A stretch of 64,000 bases of DNA from NCBI RefSeq assembly GCF_003675385.1, contig NZ_RCWZ01000005.1, positions 496,001 through 560,000 of the forward strand, given 5' to 3'. The stretch comes from Mucilaginibacter kameinonensis (lineage in GTDB: Bacteria; Bacteroidota; Bacteroidia; Sphingobacteriales; Sphingobacteriaceae). Both the position numbers and the translations under genes were made by a program. Below are positions 36,802 through 46,594 of the stretch, piece by piece. The number at the start of each line of letters is the position of its first letter. Within the stretch, counting starts at the first letter, position 1. The notes beneath the pieces are model-generated. The model had not been told where the DNA came from and made no database searches. It saw nothing but the letters and a program-made list of their open reading frames with translations.

Positions 36802-39456
36802 ATGAGAACACCACTTCTTATCGGGTGCCTTTTATTTTCATGGTATACAGCATCGGCGCAAATAGCTGTAAAAAATCTTTTGACCGAAAACATGAAAAGC
36901 CCAATCTGCATTGATACGCAGAATCCGCGTTTTAGCTGGCAACTTACAGAGAAATATAACAAGCCAGTTTTACAACAAGCTTATGAATTGCAAGTAGATT
37001 CAGGCTCATTTGATAACAACAATCATTCACCATTATGGTCCAGTGGTAAAATAAACTCCGACCAATCCGTCTATATCCCCTATTCCGGTAAATCATTGCT
37101 ATCGGGTCATAAGTATTTCTGGCGCGTAAGGATTTGGGATACGAAGGGAGTTTGCTCGGACTGGAGCGAACAAGCATTTTGGAAAATGGGATTATTATCA
37201 GCTCCAGATTGGCATGCTCAATGGATTGTACCGGCATCAAATGATACCGTTAATGCCGCTGCCCCTTTACTCAGAAACAGTTTTTCACTAAATAAAACGG
37301 TACTGGAAGCGACTGCTTACATAACTTCACACGGATTTTATGAAGCGCAGCTAAACGGTCATAAAATAGGCGACAGCTTCCTTACCCCTGGATGGACAAG
37401 CTATAACAAACGATTACAATACCAGGCCTACGACGTTACCTCATTACTAACCGAAGGAGAAAATGCCATTGGTGTCACACTCGGAAGCGGTTGGTACCGA
37501 AGCCCGCTGGGGCCATATACGCCAAGAGCTAATTTTTACGGCGATAAAACAGCCCTCTTGATGGAGATCAGAATTGTATTTACAGACGGCTCAACAAAAA
37601 TTATATCGTCAGACCAGAACTGGAAATCATCAACAGGGGCTTTGCGCTTTGCCGAGATCTACAATGGCTGCATTATCGATACCCGGCTGGAAAAATCCGG
37701 ATGGACTAATCCTGCTTTTAATGATCAGGACTGGCTTCCGGTACATGTAATACCCTTCTCTAAAAACACCCTTGTAGCTACATATAATGAAACGGTAAAA
37801 CAACACGAGGTATTTAAACCGATAAAAATCATAACCACTCCACGTGGCGAAAAAGTTATTGATTTTGGGCAAAATCTGGTTGGATGGGTTAAAGTTACCC
37901 TAAAAGGCAATGCCGGAGATTCTATCAAAATTGCACACGCGGAGGTGCTTGATAAAGCTGACGAGTTCTATACAGAAAACCTGCGTGCTGCAAAAGCTGA
38001 GAATATCTACATATTAAAAGATACTGTCAGACGTACCTTTGAGCCCCAATTTAGCTGGCAAGGGTTTAGATATATCAAAATCAAGGGTATTAAAGGCCCC
38101 TTAAATCCTGATGATTTTACCGCGGTAGCCATCTACTCAGACATGAAAGCTTCCGGTAGCTTTTCCTGCTCTAATCCGCTGCTCAACCAATTACAACATA
38201 ATATTCAATGGGGGCAGAAAGGAAATTTCCTGGATGTGCCTACAGATTGCCCGCAACGTGACGAGCGTTTGGGTTGGACAGGCGATGCACAGGTGTTTTC
38301 ACGTACTGCTGCATTTAATATGGATGTGCATAATTTCTTCACCAAATGGCTAAAGGACGTTGCCGCCGATCAGTATAAAAGTGGCAGCATTCCCTACGTG
38401 ATCCCAGATGTATTTACAAATGGCAAAGATGAGGTTGGAGGTAGTTCGGGATGGGGAGATGTGTCAACTATTATCCCATGGAATATGTACTACGCCTATG
38501 GAGATAAAAAAATATTGGAAAACCAATTTCAAAGTATGAAAGCCTGGGTTAATTATATCCAAAAACAGACCAAAAACGGTTTATGGGTAACGGGTAACCA
38601 TTTTGGCGACTGGCTGTTTTACAGCGTTAATGACGACAGGGACGGAATATCTGCCATAACCAATAAATACCTGATAGCCCAGTGTTTTTATGCCTATTCA
38701 ACCCGAATACTGATCAATAGCGCCAAAGTTTTAAATAAAAAGGCCGATGAAGAATATTATGCAAAGCTGTTAACTCAAATAAAACAGGCTTTTGTAAACG
38801 AATATGTTACCGCTAATGGCCTCATTTCGTCCGACACACAAACGGCTTATGTGTTGGCCCTGGAGTTTGATATGTTACCGATTAATTTACGACAACAGGC
38901 GGCGGCACGGCTTGTTAAAAATATTGAATTATATCACGGTCATTTAACAACGGGCTTTCTGGGGACTCCCTATCTTTGCGACGCGTTAAGCAAATTTGGC
39001 TATGCCGACGTAGCTTATAAATTGCTATTACAAGACACCTATCCTTCCTGGTTATATCCAATTAAACAGGGAGCTACTACCATTTGGGAAAGATGGGACG
39101 GCATTAAAACCGATGGCAGTTTTGAAGAGCCATCCATGAACTCTTATAATCATTACGCTTACGGCGCCATTGGCGATTGGATGTATCGCAATATAGCTGG
39201 TATAATACCCGCTGCTCCAGGCTATAAAAAAATACTAATTAAACCGGTAATTGGCGGCGGCCTTTCATGGGCCGAAGGGAAATATGAATGTCCCTACGGC
39301 AGTATTTCCTGCAAATGGGAAATCATAGCTAATAAGTTGAACATGAATGTCACTATACCTCAAAACACAACAGCCGATATATTTATCCCTGATTTTCAAG
39401 GTAAAACTTACCAAAAAATCACTGTTGGACCAGGTGTTTACCACTATAGCAGATAG
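36802..39456 (+). CDS. secreted alpha-L-rhamnosidase (GH78)
   Basis: 884 residues with signal peptide ending at ASAQ. Order: N-terminal Ig-like domain (WQLTEKYNKPVLQQAYELQV), jelly-roll Bac_rhamnosid_N (FYEAQLNGHKIGDSFLTPGW), a concanavalin-like domain (IDFGQNLVGWVKV), then the (alpha/alpha)6 catalytic domain. The general acid lies in PQRDERLGWTGDAQVF and the general base in TTIWERWDGI. It removes terminal alpha-L-rhamnose from glycans outside the cytoplasm. It follows the exopolysaccharide locus but has separate transcription signals; it might trim the cell's own polymer or attack foreign glycans. Confidence 0.92.
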   Translation: MRTPLLIGCLLFSWYTASAQIAVKNLLTENMKSPICIDTQNPRFSWQLTEKYNKPVLQQAYELQVDSGSFDNNNHSPLWSSGKINSDQSVYIPYSGKSLLSGHKYFWRVRIWDTKGVCSDWSEQAFWKMGLLSAPDWHAQWIVPASNDTVNAAAPLLRNSFSLNKTVLEATAYITSHGFYEAQLNGHKIGDSFLTPGWTSYNKRLQYQAYDVTSLLTEGENAIGVTLGSGWYRSPLGPYTPRANFYGDKTALLMEIRIVFTDGSTKIISSDQNWKSSTGALRFAEIYNGCIIDTRLEKSGWTNPAFNDQDWLPVHVIPFSKNTLVATYNETVKQHEVFKPIKIITTPRGEKVIDFGQNLVGWVKVTLKGNAGDSIKIAHAEVLDKADEFYTENLRAAKAENIYILKDTVRRTFEPQFSWQGFRYIKIKGIKGPLNPDDFTAVAIYSDMKASGSFSCSNPLLNQLQHNIQWGQKGNFLDVPTDCPQRDERLGWTGDAQVFSRTAAFNMDVHNFFTKWLKDVAADQYKSGSIPYVIPDVFTNGKDEVGGSSGWGDVSTIIPWNMYYAYGDKKILENQFQSMKAWVNYIQKQTKNGLWVTGNHFGDWLFYSVNDDRDGISAITNKYLIAQCFYAYSTRILINSAKVLNKKADEEYYAKLLTQIKQAFVNEYVTANGLISSDTQTAYVLALEFDMLPINLRQQAAARLVKNIELYHGHLTTGFLGTPYLCDALSKFGYADVAYKLLLQDTYPSWLYPIKQGATTIWERWDGIKTDGSFEEPSMNSYNHYAYGAIGDWMYRNIAGIIPAAPGYKKILIKPVIGGGLSWAEGKYECPYGSISCKWEIIANKLNMNVTIPQNTTADIFIPDFQGKTYQKITVGPGVYHYSR

Positions 39457-39462
39457 TGACAG

Positions 39463-39489
39463 TTCGGTCTATGAATTCGAAAGACCGAA
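39463..39489 (+). terminator. hairpin after the rhamnosidase gene
   Basis: TTCGGTCT (39463-39470) and AGACCGAA (39482-39489), perfect 8-bp stem followed by the weakly T-rich ATATTTATA. It lies 7 bases past the stop codon. Confidence 0.6.
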
Positions 39490-39537
39490 ATATTTATAAA
39501 AGTCATATATTCGATTATAATCAGATATATTCAAACA

Positions 39538-40176
39538 ATGGCTTTTAATACAGAGATTCTGATCCGGTTTTTGTTGGCTCTTTTATGGGGAGGGCTTGTA
39601 GGTGCAGAAAGGGAATACCATGGTAAAGCTGCAGGTTTCCGCACGACCATCATGATATCATTTGGCGCGTGTTTTTTCACGTTGATGTCAATGGCTATAG
39701 GTGCGCCTAATAACGCCGACAGGATTGCGTCTAACGTTGTTACCGGGATAGGCTTCCTCGGTGCAGGTGTAATTTTCAGGGGCGAAAACCGGGTGAATGG
39801 TATCACCACAGCAGCTACCATCTGGGCTGTCGCTGCCGTAGGTATGGGTATCGGTGCAGGTTTTTACTTAGCGGCCGGATGTGCCAGTGTGATGATCTTG
39901 TTCATATTGGCTGTACTTCCCTTTTTTCAAAAGAAGATTGACTACTATAACCAGTCTAAAACATTTAAAATCAAATGTGCGATCTCGGCAAATGGCATCG
40001 AATTATGTGAAAATATGATGAGGCATCACAGGCTTAAATTCAAGCTGATTAAAAGAGTGAAAGATGGCGAATACATTTTTTTAACATGGCAGCTTCAGGG
40101 ACGTTCAGCTAAAATGGATATGTTCATTAATTCAATTATTGATACCCCCGCTATTGAGCATTTTGAGTATTCCTGA
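39538..40176 (+). CDS. MgtC/SapB family membrane protein
   Basis: 212 residues. The first 140 hold four or five membrane segments with the MgtC signature GGLVGAEREYHGKAAGFRT and IGFLGAGVIF near the start, followed by NGITTAATIWAVAAVGMGIG. The C-terminal 70 residues are a soluble domain. MgtC proteins are linked to growth at low magnesium and to control of the F-type ATP synthase or other transporters. Single gene, no obvious partner here. Confidence 0.9.
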   Translation: MAFNTEILIRFLLALLWGGLVGAEREYHGKAAGFRTTIMISFGACFFTLMSMAIGAPNNADRIASNVVTGIGFLGAGVIFRGENRVNGITTAATIWAVAAVGMGIGAGFYLAAGCASVMILFILAVLPFFQKKIDYYNQSKTFKIKCAISANGIELCENMMRHHRLKFKLIKRVKDGEYIFLTWQLQGRSAKMDMFINSIIDTPAIEHFEYS

Positions 40177-40259
40177 TAGATACTGGGATATTACTCTGCC
40201 ATAAACCCAAGAATAGCTAACAGCCCTTCGTTATTTGATTATTTTATTACTTTGCTGCA

Positions 40260-41453
40260 ATGGAACCAATACTTCTATCCGCGTCGCAGGCCCGTAAAAT
40301 CATTCTGCATGCAGCCGGACTGGCCCAAAAGGCTCAGTTCGGAACCGGCCGCGAAGCCGTTTACCGTTTGATAGATCAACTTGGCTTTGTGCAACTTGAT
40401 ACAAACTATGTGGTTGAACGGGCTCATCACCATGTAATGGCTGCGCGTATCCCGGATTATGAAGTAAGTTGGTTGGCAGAGCTCACGGAAGATGGCCTAA
40501 TTTTTGAATACTTTACCTCCGATGCCGGCTATTTGCCTATGCATGATTTCCGATTTTCCCTCCCGGTTAAACAAGCCTTTACCAACAGGCATAAAACAAC
40601 CGATAAGCAGGAAATAAATTTGATGAAACAGGTACTTGACCGGGTAGGACGCGAGGGGCCGCTGATGGTCGGCGATTTTGAAAATGACCGCGTGCAGGCA
40701 AGTTCCGGCTGGTGGGACTGGCGCCCCGCGAAGGTTGCCCTTGAACGATTATACCTTGATGGTGAACTCATGATCACCCGCACCAGGGCTTTTCATAAGA
40801 TGTATGACTTGCCCATGAACATGGTACCAGAAGAAACCGACCTCACTGTACCTACAGATGAGGAATACGCGCGTTTTGTAATCAGGAGAACGCTGCGAGC
40901 ATTAGGCATCGCCTATGCCAAAGAGATGGCCTGGCGGGCCCGCTATGTAAAAGGCAACCTGGTTAAACAGGAGCTTGCAAAAATGGTAACCGAGGGAGAA
41001 TTGCTCACTGTTCAAATAGAAGGATTGAAAAGTGCCCAGCTTTATATGCTGCCCGATCAACCGACGGCCATTGAACTGTCCGGCGAAGCATTCATTCTAT
41101 CCCCCTTTGATATCCTGAATGTATTTCGTCATCGTTTAAAAGATTTTTTTGGTTTTGACTACCAGATAGAATGCTTTGTACCTGCAGCCAAACGTAAGTA
41201 CGGATACTTTAGTCTGCCCATATTGGTCGGTGATACCTTTGTTGCCAGAATGGATGCCAAAGCCGACCGCAAACAAAAAGTATTGATTGTTCATAACCTG
41301 CACTTTGAAGATCTGGAATTGGATGAAACCGCGATAACAAAGATTATAAGTGCCCTGAAAGCATTTGTACATTTTAACCAATGTCGGGATATTGAATTTA
41401 AAAAATCAAATATCCCAGCTTACCTGGACGCCATTGCAAGCGGCTTCCAATAA
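40260..41453 (+). CDS. YcaQ-family (HTH_42) crosslink-repair DNA glycosylase
   Basis: 397 residues matching the winged-helix DNA-binding YcaQ/AlkX family. Landmarks are SASQARKIILHAAGLAQ at the start, LIDQLGFVQLDTNYVVERAHHHVMAARIP, FEYFTSDAGYLPM, and the C-terminal SPFDILNVFRHRLKDFFGFDY and GRMDAKADR-like text (VARMDAKADRKQKVL). Relatives unhook interstrand DNA crosslinks. It is convergent with the sulfatase gene (13-base gap). Confidence 0.88.
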   Translation: MEPILLSASQARKIILHAAGLAQKAQFGTGREAVYRLIDQLGFVQLDTNYVVERAHHHVMAARIPDYEVSWLAELTEDGLIFEYFTSDAGYLPMHDFRFSLPVKQAFTNRHKTTDKQEINLMKQVLDRVGREGPLMVGDFENDRVQASSGWWDWRPAKVALERLYLDGELMITRTRAFHKMYDLPMNMVPEETDLTVPTDEEYARFVIRRTLRALGIAYAKEMAWRARYVKGNLVKQELAKMVTEGELLTVQIEGLKSAQLYMLPDQPTAIELSGEAFILSPFDILNVFRHRLKDFFGFDYQIECFVPAAKRKYGYFSLPILVGDTFVARMDAKADRKQKVLIVHNLHFEDLELDETAITKIISALKAFVHFNQCRDIEFKKSNIPAYLDAIASGFQ

Positions 41454-41466
41454 ACAAGCAACACTT

Positions 41467-42999
41467 TTAGTCATTATCCGGATGCCGGTAATCACCGAAA
41501 GGATGCTTTACAGTACGCTTTAACGGGATCTGCATCCCTCCTGTTTGCTCAAGCCAGTCATAAAGTTCGTTTGCCATTTTCTTTACCGTATCCGCGTATT
41601 CGGGTTTGCCAATAAGGTTCACTCGCTCCGCCGGATCTTTTTCCAGATCATAAAGTTCGTTGGTGTCCCAAACGCCCTGATTACGGATATACTTGAACTT
41701 ATCAGTTCGCACGCCGTAAATAACCGGCGTCATCGGAAAATCATACTCCCAGTAATACTCATAAAAAATCTTATCCCGCCATTTTGTGGAATCTCCTTTA
41801 AGCAATTGTATAAATGATTTGCCAGGCATATTGGCTGGTTTCTGTAACCCAGCAGCCTGTAAAATGGTTGGCGCTACATCAATATTCTGTACCATTTTAT
41901 TGATGGTTTTACCACCACTAAAAAGGTCAGGACAACGCACCAGGAAAGGTACTTTTACCGACTCTTCATAAAAATGACGTTTATCTATCAAGCCGTGTTC
42001 GCCAAAGCTAAAACCGTTATCACCCATGTAAATCACCAAAGTATTCTTATCCAATCCTTCTTTTTTAAGATAGTCCATCACTTCCTCTATACTTTCATCA
42101 ACACCCATTAGGGTTTCACAGTATGACTGCACTAATTCTTCTACGTTTTGGTGTGTATGATAAATGTAATCTACACCGTGCCAGCTGTACCGTTGTTGCT
42201 TAACCCATTCTGGCCAGCCCAGTTTTTTATACTCATCTGTCTGGGTTTGATAATAAGTGGATGGTAAGGGGTATTTCAGGTTTTTATATAATCCAAGATG
42301 CCTTTTAGCAGGCTGCATAGGTGCATGCACCGCTTTATGGGACAGATATAAAAAGAATGGTTTTGATTTATCCCTGTTTTTTAGCCATCCCAATGCATGT
42401 TCTGTCAACAGATCGGTAATGTAGGTGGAGTCGCCGTATGTTACACGTTTACCATCGATATTCAGCGTAGGATTATAGTAAACGCCCTGCCCCTTAAAGC
42501 TCTCCCAATGATTAAATCCAGGACGAGGAAAGTCATCATCATTTCCCATATGCCACTTACCAAAAAAGGCAGTCTGGTACCCGGCTTTCTGCAGGTACTG
42601 CGGAAAATAAGTGAGGTTTGGCGGTTCGGGCGCATTGTTATCTACAATGGTATGTACGTGCGAGTAAGCACCAGTCAATATCGACGCGCGACTGGGCGAA
42701 CATAAAGACGTTGTTACAAATGCATTCTTAAACCATGCTCCTTCATGGTATAGCTTATCAAGATTAGGCGTTTTGAGCCATGGCACACGACCAGTAAACC
42801 CCATGAAATCAAAACGGTGATCATCGGTCAAAATAAAAATAACGTTTCTTGGTTTTTCACCTTTAATCTTTTCAAGCGCTAACGAGCGCTTTGCGGTTTG
42901 GGCATGCGTATAAACAAAGGAACAAATAGTTATTGCTAACAACATCCAGGTTTTACCTGCCCCATTTGGTCTGCGGCTAATGGTATGAAATATTTTCAT
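41467..42999 (-). CDS. secreted sulfatase, formylglycine type (N-acetylglucosamine-6-sulfatase-like)
   Basis: 510 residues with an N-terminal signal ending at THAQ. The S1 sulfatase signature C-x-P-x-R is CSPSR at 100-104, where Cys100 would be oxidised to formylglycine. Metal ligands are visible in LTDDHRFDFMG and MGDNGFSFGEHG; GKWHMGN carries catalytic Lys/His. The wording resembles glucosamine-6-sulfatases and related mucin/GAG sulfatases; the substrate is not certain. It is 25 bases downstream of a second sulfatase on the same strand, so the two are likely one operon for a sulfated glycan. Confidence 0.88.
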   Translation of the reverse strand: MKIFHTISRRPNGAGKTWMLLAITICSFVYTHAQTAKRSLALEKIKGEKPRNVIFILTDDHRFDFMGFTGRVPWLKTPNLDKLYHEGAWFKNAFVTTSLCSPSRASILTGAYSHVHTIVDNNAPEPPNLTYFPQYLQKAGYQTAFFGKWHMGNDDDFPRPGFNHWESFKGQGVYYNPTLNIDGKRVTYGDSTYITDLLTEHALGWLKNRDKSKPFFLYLSHKAVHAPMQPAKRHLGLYKNLKYPLPSTYYQTQTDEYKKLGWPEWVKQQRYSWHGVDYIYHTHQNVEELVQSYCETLMGVDESIEEVMDYLKKEGLDKNTLVIYMGDNGFSFGEHGLIDKRHFYEESVKVPFLVRCPDLFSGGKTINKMVQNIDVAPTILQAAGLQKPANMPGKSFIQLLKGDSTKWRDKIFYEYYWEYDFPMTPVIYGVRTDKFKYIRNQGVWDTNELYDLEKDPAERVNLIGKPEYADTVKKMANELYDWLEQTGGMQIPLKRTVKHPFGDYRHPDND

Positions 43000-43024
43000 G
43001 TTTTGATGATATCTTGTTTATCTA

Positions 43025-44548
43025 TTACTTATTCCGGATATTACTTAAAAGCAAAGCCAGTTCCTTCACTTTATCGGGGTATTTTGTAGCGAGATTAGTT
43101 TGCTCGCCTATATCTTCATTTAAATTATATAATTGAGGCGGAGCCAGGTTTCCGGTTTCGATATTTACCAGCTTCATAACCGCATCGCCGTTATTAGGTG
43201 GAATATATTTCCATCCGTCCTTTACAATGGCGATACTGCTACCAATACCTTGTTCAACCAGTACAGAACGCCCGTTTTTGTTTTGCCCAAGCAAGGCATC
43301 AAGTACATTTTCGCTATCAGATGCATCACCTGCCGGGATTGGCTGGCCAATCAGTTTCGAAAAAGAGGCTATAAGATCAATCTGGCTCACCATTGCCGAT
43401 GATACCTGAGGTTTAATTTTACCGGGCCAGCTAACAAGAAACGGAACACGGGTACCTCCTTCCAGCACACTGTATTTCCCTCCCCTCAACGGGCCGGCCG
43501 GCGGATGCACCTTAAACTTTTCTTCCGCTTCATCCTGGTAACCGTCGTCAAGTACAGGCCCATTATCGCTGCTGAAAACAATTAGCGTATTTTTCTCCAG
43601 GCCGAGGTACTTTAGCTGCTTCATTATTTCACCAACCGTCCAATCCAGTTGCAGTATGGCATCACCGCGCAGGCCCCGCCCGCTCTTGCCCTTGAAACGT
43701 GTTGCCGGCATCCTGGGGACATGAGGTTCGGTGAGGGCGAAATACAGAAAGAAAGTGGCTTTACGTTGATCTTCAATAAAGCCTTCGGCTTTTGCCAGGA
43801 AAGTAGAAGATAATTCCTCATCTGTCCAGCGGGCCAGCTTCCCTCCGCTCATATAACCAATCCTGCCTATTCCATTTACAATGGTTTGGTTGTGCCCCTG
43901 TCCCGGCGAAGACTTTAATTTGAGCAGTTCAGGATGTTCTTCACCAGTGGGATCATTACCAACCTTTTTACTATAATCAACAGATATAGGATCGTTGGCT
44001 TCCAATGCCAGTACTTTATGATTTTCTAAGAATACAGTCGGTACACGGTCGGCCGTAGCGGGAAAAATAAACGAGTAATCAAAACCCACCTCGTTGGGGC
44101 CAGGTTTTACTTCGCCGTTCCAATCCTTGGCAACCGCTTCTCCTAAACCAAGATGCCATTTACCCACAATTGCGGTCTTGTATCCGGCTTTTTTGAAAAG
44201 ATTAGGTAAAGTAGTTTTATCTGTGGGGATGATCAGTGCTGCGTCTCCGGGCAGGATAGCAGTTCCTGTTTGGCGCCATGGGTATTTACCCGTCATTAAA
44301 GCATACCTTGATGGCGTACACGTTGCAGAAGTAGCATGGGCATTGGTAAACCTGATACCCGAAGCTGCCAGTTTATCTAAATTGGGTGTACGGATTCCGG
44401 TTTTGCTGTAACAGCTCAGGTCTCCATAACCCAAATCATCGGCATAAATATAGATTACATTGGGGAGGGTCGCATGCTTCCTCCTTTCCTGTGCAGATAC
44501 AATAGCCGGGACAGCAAGCAGTAAAGCGACAAAAACATTACGGTACAT
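43025..44548 (-). CDS. secreted sulfatase, formylglycine type (arylsulfatase A-like)
   Basis: About 507 residues from the ATG at 44548, which starts exactly at a signal peptide (MYRNVFVALLLAVPAIVSAQ). A longer frame to 44602 would bury that signal. The C-x-P-x-R motif is CTPSR with Cys77. Metal and substrate residues appear in YADDLGYGDLSCY, GKWHLGLGE and FSSDNGPVLDD. It is a different sulfatase subfamily from its neighbour, so together they may remove sulfate from two positions of one glycan. Upstream the SDR gene at 44793 diverges. Confidence 0.88.
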   Translation of the reverse strand: MYRNVFVALLLAVPAIVSAQERRKHATLPNVIYIYADDLGYGDLSCYSKTGIRTPNLDKLAASGIRFTNAHATSATCTPSRYALMTGKYPWRQTGTAILPGDAALIIPTDKTTLPNLFKKAGYKTAIVGKWHLGLGEAVAKDWNGEVKPGPNEVGFDYSFIFPATADRVPTVFLENHKVLALEANDPISVDYSKKVGNDPTGEEHPELLKLKSSPGQGHNQTIVNGIGRIGYMSGGKLARWTDEELSSTFLAKAEGFIEDQRKATFFLYFALTEPHVPRMPATRFKGKSGRGLRGDAILQLDWTVGEIMKQLKYLGLEKNTLIVFSSDNGPVLDDGYQDEAEEKFKVHPPAGPLRGGKYSVLEGGTRVPFLVSWPGKIKPQVSSAMVSQIDLIASFSKLIGQPIPAGDASDSENVLDALLGQNKNGRSVLVEQGIGSSIAIVKDGWKYIPPNNGDAVMKLVNIETGNLAPPQLYNLNEDIGEQTNLATKYPDKVKELALLLSNIRNK

Positions 44549-44792
44549 AGGCAGATAAATTGACGGTTTCAATTTATAATTTTTTTCATGGCCTGTCCGC
44601 AATTATTTTCATATTGGCACTAATGCTGCTTTAACATAAAGGAAACTATAGCCATTAAACACATCACAGCACCCGCGATAATTATACTAATCACAGCAGT
44701 TACCGGAAAAAGCATACAAATCCCCGGAGTTTGTATTATCTCCCGCCCCATGTTTCCCCGGAACTTTACATCGTTATTTAAAAACAAATAAG

Positions 44793-45608
44793 ATGAACAA
44801 GACCATATTAATAACCGGTGCCAGCAGTGGTATCGGTGCGGCAACTGCCAAACTATTTCAAGCTAAAGGATGGAACGTTATTGCTACTATGCGGCAACCG
44901 GAAAAACAAACAGAATTAAATGCAACAGATAACCTATTGCTTACCAGGCTCGATGTATTGGATTTGGAATCTATCCAAAACGCAGTAAATGAAGGCATAA
45001 AAAAATTTGGAAAGATAGATGTACTGGTTAATAATGCAGGCTACGGCGCGTTCGGGATCCTGGAATCTTTTACAAGGGATCAAATCATCCGCCAGTTCAA
45101 CACCAATGTCATCGGACTTGTTGACGTTACCAAAGCCCTTCTACCCCATTTCCGCGCTAACAAAAGCGGTGTGATCATCAATATTTCTTCTATTGGCGGA
45201 AAAATGACCTTCCCATTGGGCACGTTATATCACGGAACAAAATTCGCGGTTGAAGGTATCTCAGAATCCCTAAGCTACGAAGTAGAAGAATTTGGTGGAA
45301 AAGTAAAAATCATAGAACCAGGTGCCATAGCTACCGATTTCGCCGGCCGTTCGCTTGATTTTAGCAATGACGAGAGTTTGACCGAATATCAGTCAATCGC
45401 TGGAAAAGTATTGGCCGGAATGCCTGCCTTTTTTGAGCACGCTTCACCTGCAAGCGTTGTTGCCGATGTTATTTATGAAGCTGCTACCGATGGTACCACC
45501 AGGTTAAGGTATACAGCAGGGGAAGACGCAAGGGAAACAATTGCGAACCGTCTCCAGGCAGACGATGCAAGCTTTATGGGAACTATAAAAACACAATTCG
45601 GACTTTAA
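44793..45608 (+). CDS. short-chain dehydrogenase/reductase (classical SDR)
   Basis: 271 residues: TGASSGIG at 8-15, NNAG at 80-83, Ser132/133, and Y146-x3-K150 (YHGTK). A cytosolic NAD(P)-dependent oxidoreductase of unknown substrate. Paralogous to the SDR at 5801-6622 in length and in the FAVEGxSE region. A strong terminator follows immediately, so it is transcribed apart from the AraC regulator behind it. Confidence 0.88.
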   Translation: MNKTILITGASSGIGAATAKLFQAKGWNVIATMRQPEKQTELNATDNLLLTRLDVLDLESIQNAVNEGIKKFGKIDVLVNNAGYGAFGILESFTRDQIIRQFNTNVIGLVDVTKALLPHFRANKSGVIINISSIGGKMTFPLGTLYHGTKFAVEGISESLSYEVEEFGGKVKIIEPGAIATDFAGRSLDFSNDESLTEYQSIAGKVLAGMPAFFEHASPASVVADVIYEAATDGTTRLRYTAGEDARETIANRLQADDASFMGTIKTQFGL

Positions 45609-45612
45609 ATTG

Positions 45613-45655
45613 ATAGCGCCCTTGCCTGTGCGAGGGCGCTATTGTTTATATTTAC
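45613..45655 (+). terminator. terminator between the SDR and AraC genes
   Basis: ATAGCGCCCT (45613-45622) and AGGGCGCTAT (45633-45642) form a perfect 10-bp stem followed by TGTTTATATTT. It starts 4 bases after the SDR stop codon. Confidence 0.88.
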
Positions 45656-45660
45656 AATTA

Positions 45661-46569
45661 ATGAGCACATTCCTCCATCTGCAAACCATTTCAGACTTGT
45701 TCCGCTTTTTTCAGCTTGATCACGCTGTTAGGCATCCCTTGGTTGCGGTGGTTGATTTTAGCCGGGTAAACGAGGATTTACAGGACGAAATCAAGCTTTC
45801 TACTGATTTCTATTCGTTGATCTGCAAAAACTACAATAGGAATAACGTTAGGTACGGCTGTAAGATTGTTGACTTTCAGGGTGGTAGTTTGATTTGTATG
45901 GCGCCCAACCAGGTGCTTGAACTGGAAAAGGAAGTTGAACCTACAGCAATAGTAGCCGGCTGGGGCTTGTTTTTCCACCCCGATCTGATCAGGGCAACAA
46001 CGCTGAACGATAAGATGAAAGATTATAGTTTCTTTTCGTATGAAGTATCAGAAGCGCTTCACCTCTCTGAAAAAGAAAACCAGGTGCTAATGGAGTGTGT
46101 ATCAAAAATAGAAACCGAATTAAAGGAGAATATCGATATCCACAGCCAGTCCATAATTGTATCCACCATTGAATTGCTGTTAAACTATTGTTCCCGTTTT
46201 TACGGCAGGCAATTCATCACCCGCAAAAACTCCAATAACGCGGTAGTTACGCAGGTGGAAAATATTCTGAAAGACTATTTTAAGCAAACCGATATTAGTG
46301 AAAAAGGCTTACCCACAGTAAAGCAACTTGCCGAACACGTGTACCTATCTCCAGGCTATCTAAGCGACCTGCTCAAAAAAGAAACGGGCAAAAATACCCA
46401 AGATCACATTCATTATTATTTGATTGAGGAAGCCAAAAACATATTGCTAAATACCGGCAAATCCGTAGTGGAAATCGCCTACACCCTTGGATTTGAATAC
46501 CCCCAATACTTCAACAAGCTTTTCAAGCAAAAAACAGGTAAAACACCATTAGAATTTAGGGGTGTTTAA
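45661..46569 (+). CDS. AraC-family transcriptional regulator
   Basis: About 302 residues from the ATG at 45661 (MSTFLHLQTI). A frame reaching back to 45610 lies inside the terminator and needs a TTG start. The N-terminal half is a cupin-like sensor (YGCKIVDFQGGSLICMAPNQ). The C-terminal AraC domain has VKQLAEHVYLSPGYLSDLLKKETGK and VVEIAYTLGFEYPQYFNKLFKQKTGK. It probably regulates the SDR gene before it; AraC-SDR neighbours of this kind are frequent in the phylum. Confidence 0.88.
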   Translation: MSTFLHLQTISDLFRFFQLDHAVRHPLVAVVDFSRVNEDLQDEIKLSTDFYSLICKNYNRNNVRYGCKIVDFQGGSLICMAPNQVLELEKEVEPTAIVAGWGLFFHPDLIRATTLNDKMKDYSFFSYEVSEALHLSEKENQVLMECVSKIETELKENIDIHSQSIIVSTIELLLNYCSRFYGRQFITRKNSNNAVVTQVENILKDYFKQTDISEKGLPTVKQLAEHVYLSPGYLSDLLKKETGKNTQDHIHYYLIEEAKNILLNTGKSVVEIAYTLGFEYPQYFNKLFKQKTGKTPLEFRGV

Positions 46570-46594
46570 ATAAATGTCCCCTCCTTATAAACCA

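Noticed and set aside
44620..44844. 74-codon minus-strand ORF in the sulfatase-SDR gap
   Set aside because: It overlaps the start of the SDR gene and the promoter region; hydrophobic composition alone is not enough.
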